DNA of 64,000 nt from positions 1-64,000 of the forward strand of contig NZ_JAHEWN010000011.1 of assembly GCF_018598555.1 (NCBI RefSeq), read 5' to 3'. This DNA is from Curtobacterium aurantiacum. GTDB taxonomy: Bacteria; Actinomycetota; Actinomycetes; Actinomycetales; Microbacteriaceae. The first letter of the stretch is position 1, and each line of letters opens with the position of its first letter. This document shows positions 60,388-64,000 of this stretch, in pieces. The notes below the pieces were generated by a model. It was not told the origin of the DNA. It worked only from the letters and a program-made list of their open reading frames with translations, and made no database searches. A program made the translations under genes and the position numbers.

Positions 60388-61327
60388 CGCCGCACCCCGT
60401 TCGGCGACGCACTACGTCGCCCCGATCGAGGAGACCCCGCTCCAGGCGGTGGACCAGGTCAACGAGGACGAGAAGACCCGATCGCTGTGGACCGACGCGT
60501 GGGAGTCCATGCGGACCCGCCCGACGTTCTGGATCTCCTCGGTCCTGATCCTGCTCATCGTCGTCGTCGCGATCTTCCCCGGACTCTTCACGCACGTCGA
60601 CCCGCGGGCGTCGAACCTCGACTTCAGTGACGAGGGCCCGCGTCCCGGCCACCCCCTCGGCTACACCCGGCAGGGCTACGACGTCTACGCCCGTGTGATC
60701 TGGGGCGCCCAGAACTCGGTCATCGTCGGCATCGTCGCGACGGTCCTGGTGTCGCTCGTCGGCATCATCATCGGTTCGCTGGCCGGTTTCTACGGCGGCT
60801 GGCTCGACACGATCGTGTCCCGCATCGCGGACATCTTCTTCTCGATCCCGACGATCCTCGGCGCGATCGTGATCATGTCGGTGATCCCCGCCCGGAACGC
60901 CATCACGGTCGCGCTCGTGCTCGCGGCCTTCGCCTGGCCGCAGATCGCCCGCATCATGCGCGGTGCCGTCCTGAGCGCCAAGCAGTCCGACTACGTGATG
61001 GCGTCGGCAGCGCTCGGCGTCAGCCGCTTCAAGACGCTCGTCCGTCACGTCATCCCGAACTCGCTGGCTCCGGTCATCGTCGTCGCGACCGTGTCGCTCG
61101 GCACGTTCATCGTCGCGGAGGCCACGCTGTCGTTCCTCGGCATCGGTCTCCCGCCGTCGGCGCTCAGCTGGGGCCTCGACATCGGCACCGCCCAGACGTC
61201 GATCCGGACCAACCCGGCGACGATCTTCTGGCCGTCCGCCGCCCTGTCCATCACCGTGCTCGCGTTCCTGCTCCTCGGTGACGTGGTGCGCGATGCGCTC
61301 GACCCGAAGGCGAGGGCCCGCCGATGA
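60377..61327 (+). CDS. Oligopeptide ABC transporter permease, OppC/DppC type
   Basis: This 316-aa permease has the OppC-like N-terminal region (SLWTDAWESMRTRPTFWISS) with a first helix, a periplasmic loop (HPLGYTRQGYDVYARVIWGA) and five further helices. The EAA loop is SDYVMASAALGVSRFKTLVR (about 209). It overlaps the previous gene and shares ATGA with the ATPase gene. Confidence 0.95.
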   Translation: MPSNAAPRSATHYVAPIEETPLQAVDQVNEDEKTRSLWTDAWESMRTRPTFWISSVLILLIVVVAIFPGLFTHVDPRASNLDFSDEGPRPGHPLGYTRQGYDVYARVIWGAQNSVIVGIVATVLVSLVGIIIGSLAGFYGGWLDTIVSRIADIFFSIPTILGAIVIMSVIPARNAITVALVLAAFAWPQIARIMRGAVLSAKQSDYVMASAALGVSRFKTLVRHVIPNSLAPVIVVATVSLGTFIVAEATLSFLGIGLPPSALSWGLDIGTAQTSIRTNPATIFWPSAALSITVLAFLLLGDVVRDALDPKARARR

Positions 61328-63066
61328 GCGAGACACTGACCCAGCCGAACAGCAGCCGCACCGGCGGTTCCGGCGCACCGCTGCTCGAGATCACCGACCT
61401 GCAGGTCGGCTTCAAGACCCAGAGCGGCCTCGTGCAGGCCGTCCGCGGCGTCAACCTCACCCTCGAGCAGGGCGAGCGTCTGGCGATCGTCGGAGAGTCC
61501 GGTTCCGGCAAGTCGACGAGCGCGCAGGCGATCATCAAGCTCCTCCCCGGTACCGGTGAGGTCACCGGCGGCTCGATCAAGTTCAACGGGCGCGAGCTCG
61601 TCGGGCTGAGCGACAAGGAGATGTCGGAGATCCGCGGGAAGGAGATCGGCTACGTCCCCCAGGACCCGATGTCGAACCTCAACCCGCTGTGGTCGATCGG
61701 CTTCCAGGTCGAAGAGGCGATCCGCGCGAACGGCATGGCGACCGGCAAGAAGGCCGTCCGCGACCGTGCCGTCGAGGTCCTGCAGGAAGCCGGCCTCGGC
61801 GACGCGTCGACCCGCCTGAAGCAGTACCCGCACGAGTTCTCCGGCGGCATGCGGCAGCGCGTGCTCATCGGCATCGGTCTGTCGAGCCGCCCGCAGCTGC
61901 TCATCGCCGACGAGCCGACGAGTGCGCTCGACGTCACTGTCCAGCGCGTCATCCTCGACCACCTCGAGACCCTGACCCGCGACTTCGGCACCTCGGTGCT
62001 GTTCATCACGCACGACCTCGGGCTCGCCGCCGAGCGTGCCGAGAAGCTCGTCGTGATGTACAAGGGCCAGGTCGTCGAGGCCGGGCCCTCGAAGGAGATC
62101 CTGGCGAACCCGCAGCACCCGTACACGCAGCGCCTCGTCGCAGCGGCCCCGTCGCTGGCCAGCCGTCGCATCCAGTCGAAGGTGCAGCACCAGCGGGTCG
62201 ACATCGCCGACGCCGGCAACGACGACGCCGAGCTGATCGCCCGGGCCCAGGAGCGCGAGCACCGTCCGGCCGAGGACCTCATCGTGGTGAAGAACCTCGA
62301 GAAGGTCTACAAGCTGCGCGGCAAGAACCTCGCCACGCGCGAGCTCAAGGCCGTCGACGACGTGTCGTTCTCGATCCAGAAGGGCACCACCACGGCGCTC
62401 GTCGGCGAGTCCGGTTCGGGCAAGTCGACCGTCGCGAAGCTCGTCCTGCAGCTCGAGAGCATCACGAGCGGCACCGTGCAGTTCGACGGCATCGACATCG
62501 GCGCGCTGAAGGGCAAGGACCTCTTCGACTTCCGCCGCCGCGTGCAGCCGGTGTTCCAGGACCCGTACGGCTCGCTGGACCCGATGTACAACGTCGGGAA
62601 CACGATCGCCGAGCCGCTCAGCACGCACAAGGTGGGAGACAAGGCCTCGCGCCGGGCCCGCGTGCTCGAGCTGCTCGACCAGGTCGCACTGCCGAAGTCG
62701 ATGGTGAACCGCTACCCGAACGAGCTGTCCGGCGGCCAGCGGCAGCGCATCGCCGTCGCCCGCGCGCTCGCGCTCAAGCCGGAGGTCATCGTCCTCGACG
62801 AGGCCGTCTCCGCGCTCGACGTGCTCGTGCAGGGGCAGATCCTCGACCTGCTGACCGAGCTGCAGACCGAGCTCGGCCTGACGTACCTGTTCATCACGCA
62901 CGACCTCGCGGTCGTCCGCCTCGTCGCGGACAACGTGTGCGTCATGCGACGTGGTCAGATCGTCGAGAAGGCGACGACCGACGAGGTCTTCGCCGACCCG
63001 AAGGAGCAGTACACGAAGGACCTCCTGGCCGCCATCCCCGGCGCCGGGTTCGAGTTCGGACGCTGA
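61324..63066 (+). CDS. Fused double ATP-binding protein of the oligopeptide transporter (OppD-OppF type)
   Basis: This 580-aa protein joins two ABC ATPase domains in one chain. The first (about 17-270) has Walker A GESGSGKSTS, signature FSGGMRQRVLIGIG and Walker B LLIADEPTSALD. The second (about 318-575) has GESGSGKSTV, LSGGQRQRIAVARA and VIVLDEAVSALD (a degenerate DEAVSALD instead of DEPTSALD). Fused Dpp/Opp ATPases are common in actinobacteria. It completes the operon started by the binding protein at 57605. Confidence 0.95.
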   Translation: MSETLTQPNSSRTGGSGAPLLEITDLQVGFKTQSGLVQAVRGVNLTLEQGERLAIVGESGSGKSTSAQAIIKLLPGTGEVTGGSIKFNGRELVGLSDKEMSEIRGKEIGYVPQDPMSNLNPLWSIGFQVEEAIRANGMATGKKAVRDRAVEVLQEAGLGDASTRLKQYPHEFSGGMRQRVLIGIGLSSRPQLLIADEPTSALDVTVQRVILDHLETLTRDFGTSVLFITHDLGLAAERAEKLVVMYKGQVVEAGPSKEILANPQHPYTQRLVAAAPSLASRRIQSKVQHQRVDIADAGNDDAELIARAQEREHRPAEDLIVVKNLEKVYKLRGKNLATRELKAVDDVSFSIQKGTTTALVGESGSGKSTVAKLVLQLESITSGTVQFDGIDIGALKGKDLFDFRRRVQPVFQDPYGSLDPMYNVGNTIAEPLSTHKVGDKASRRARVLELLDQVALPKSMVNRYPNELSGGQRQRIAVARALALKPEVIVLDEAVSALDVLVQGQILDLLTELQTELGLTYLFITHDLAVVRLVADNVCVMRRGQIVEKATTDEVFADPKEQYTKDLLAAIPGAGFEFGR

Positions 63067-63128
63067 TCCACCTGGACACGAACGAGGCCGGACGCCCCGT
63101 CGTCCTCCGCGCTGGTCGCGGGGGCGCG

Positions 63129-63635
63129 GTGGCGTCCGGCCTCGTCGCCGTCCTGGGCCTCTTCCTGCTCGGCGATGCGGCGTTCCGGGGGAGCTGGGAC
63201 GTCGTCCTCCGTGCCGCCGGCCCGATCGCCGTGCTCGTCTGGGCGCTCTGGGTCCTGACCTACCGCCCGTGCATCGTCATCGACGACCATGCGGTGACGG
63301 TGCGCAACCCGCTCCGCCGTACCGTGGTGCCGTGGCACGCCGTCGCCGACGTCCGGCTCCGCTGGCAGATCGTGATCGAGACGGTCGCCGGCCGGAAGGT
63401 CCAGTGCTGGGGCGGGCCGTCGCTGCCGCGGCCGAAACCGGCCCGGCGCGGTGAGCGGGCCGTCCTGCGGCAGCCCGACGAGATGACGGTGCTGCTCGAC
63501 CGGTGGTCGGAGCGCCGCGGTGCCACTGGTGACGGTGACGTCGTGCGCGGCTGGGACACACCCGCCCTGGCGGTCGGCGCGGCCGCGCTGGCGCTGCTCG
63601 CCGCCTCGCTGCTCAGCCTGTGGCTGGGAGCCTGA
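63129..63635 (+). CDS. Membrane protein with PH-like domain
   Basis: This 168-aa (or longer) protein has a hydrophobic N-terminal pair (VASGLVAVLGLFLLGDAAF, then VLRAAGPIAVLVWALWVLTY), a bacterial PH-like middle (YRPCIVIDDHAVTVRNPLRR, VVPWHAVADVRLRWQIVIET) and a C-terminal helix. The start is uncertain: GTG at 63129 follows GGGGGC, but the frame and conserved-looking sequence extend back to 63063, where a CTG overlaps the ATPase stop. Function unknown. Confidence 0.7.
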   Translation: MASGLVAVLGLFLLGDAAFRGSWDVVLRAAGPIAVLVWALWVLTYRPCIVIDDHAVTVRNPLRRTVVPWHAVADVRLRWQIVIETVAGRKVQCWGGPSLPRPKPARRGERAVLRQPDEMTVLLDRWSERRGATGDGDVVRGWDTPALAVGAAALALLAASLLSLWLGA

Positions 63636-63641
63636 CGCGGC

Positions 63642-63707
63642 TCGCGATCGCGACCAGACGACGGACGGGAGGCCCGGTACCAGCTGGTACATGGCCTCCC
63701 GTCCGTC
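63642..63707. repeat. Type-A palindromic repeat with TCGCGATCGCGA leader, copy at 63.7 kb
   Basis: The leader palindrome (63642-63653) is followed by a type-A palindrome (63660-63707) with two mismatched positions (GTACCAGCTGGTAC centre, CATGG in the right arm). It separates the convergent PH-like gene and the partial ATPase gene. Confidence 0.8.
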
Positions 63708-63739
63708 TGCTGGTCACGTCCACGGCGTGACCGGCGTCG

Positions 63740-64000
63740 TCAGACGACCGCGCCGGCCCGCTCGGTGAGCAGGTGCTCCTGGTCGGTCTGGATGCAGGCG
63801 ACACCGCGGCCGTGCACGGGCTCGAGACCCGGGTCGATCGTGCGGCACTGCTCCTGCCGGCCCTCGTCCAGGAGCTGGTAGAGCGGGCAGCGCGTGCGGA
63901 ACCGGCAGCCGTCGATGCGCTCCGTGGGGGAGGGCAGGTCGCCGTCGAGCAGGATGCGCCCGCGGGCTGCCTCGGCCATGGGGTCCGGCACCGGCACGGC
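63740..64000 (-). CDS. Oligopeptide ABC transporter ATP-binding protein, C-terminal part (cut by window end)
   Basis: Only the C-terminal 86 or so residues are present. They form the oligopeptide/dipeptide transporter C-terminal region of OppD/OppF-type ATPases, with the segment PSPTERIDGCRFRTRCPLY and further cysteines at EQCRTIDPG and VACIQ, which in relatives bind an iron-sulphur cluster. The gene continues beyond 64000. It belongs to a second peptide transporter on the opposite strand. Confidence 0.85.
   Translation of the reverse strand, partial: AVPVPDPMAEAARGRILLDGDLPSPTERIDGCRFRTRCPLYQLLDEGRQEQCRTIDPGLEPVHGRGVACIQTDQEHLLTERAGAVV

Noticed and set aside
61324..63066. Frameshift fusion of two neighbouring ATPase genes
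   Set aside because: The linker between domains is natural in length and double Opp/Dpp ATPases are common in actinobacteria.

Overview
This window is 64 kb of uniformly high-GC DNA with strong G/C third-position bias, GTG/TTG starts, many 4-bp ATGA overlaps and DUF6264/DUF4245 genes. It suggests an actinobacterial chromosome, most likely Microbacteriaceae (Curtobacterium-like); this is inference, since no rRNA or marker alignment is possible here.

Layout. 1-13.5 kb is conserved housekeeping DNA: PIN-PhoH ATPase, fumarase (fumC), beta-carbonic anhydrase, a DUF4245 protein, exonuclease VII (xseB/xseA), ispH, a DUF6264 protein, M18 aminopeptidase, class II aldolase (fba), class II fructose bisphosphatase (glpX) and rmuC. 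13.6-27 kb is a myo-inositol catabolic locus. A nine-gene operon (iolC, a Cgl0159-type aldolase-like gene, iolA, iolB, iolD, iolE, iolG, iolH and a transaldolase-like gene) is followed by a second Gfo/Idh dehydrogenase, a tautomerase-like gene and a GntR/UTRA regulator. A shared operator-like motif (TGT[C/A]-N2-GACA) lies at four promoter regions. No inositol transporter lies in the window. An exonuclease, a small membrane protein and ychF follow.

29.07-39.52 kb is a 10.4-kb integrated phage-like element in the 3' end of ychF. It is bounded by an identical 19-bp direct repeat (attL/attR). It encodes a tyrosine integrase, a repressor, several small DNA-binding proteins, a replication-initiator-like protein, a full-length 917-aa tape measure protein and an SGNH-hydrolase tail-like protein. 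I see no terminase, portal, capsid or other tail gene. It is either a streamlined satellite-like island or a heavily deleted prophage.

39.5-46.5 kb is accessory: a secreted protein and partner between imperfect direct repeats, a DUF2510 protein, a HepT/HTH-MntA toxin-antitoxin pair, an HD protein, and a two-gene surface unit. That unit is a cohesin-like protein with an LAxTG sorting motif, overlapping a secreted amidase that carries a dockerin-type calcium-binding duplication. I consider it the most interesting system here.

46.5-64 kb holds a PEP-mutase-family protein, a MalY/PatB aminotransferase, GNAT and LysR genes, an FBP (FusB-type) zinc protein, a BlaI/M56 pair, a tandem glycine riboswitch driving gcvT-gcvH-gcvP, and an oligopeptide ABC transporter operon with a fused double ATPase. 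The end of another Opp-type ATPase gene lies on the other strand.

Two dispersed intergenic repeat families run through the chromosomal part: a palindromic GC-rich hairpin (near-perfect 48 bp) and a ~115-bp element built from inverted GTGACCACTCG-type arms. Neither has a copy inside the phage-like element.
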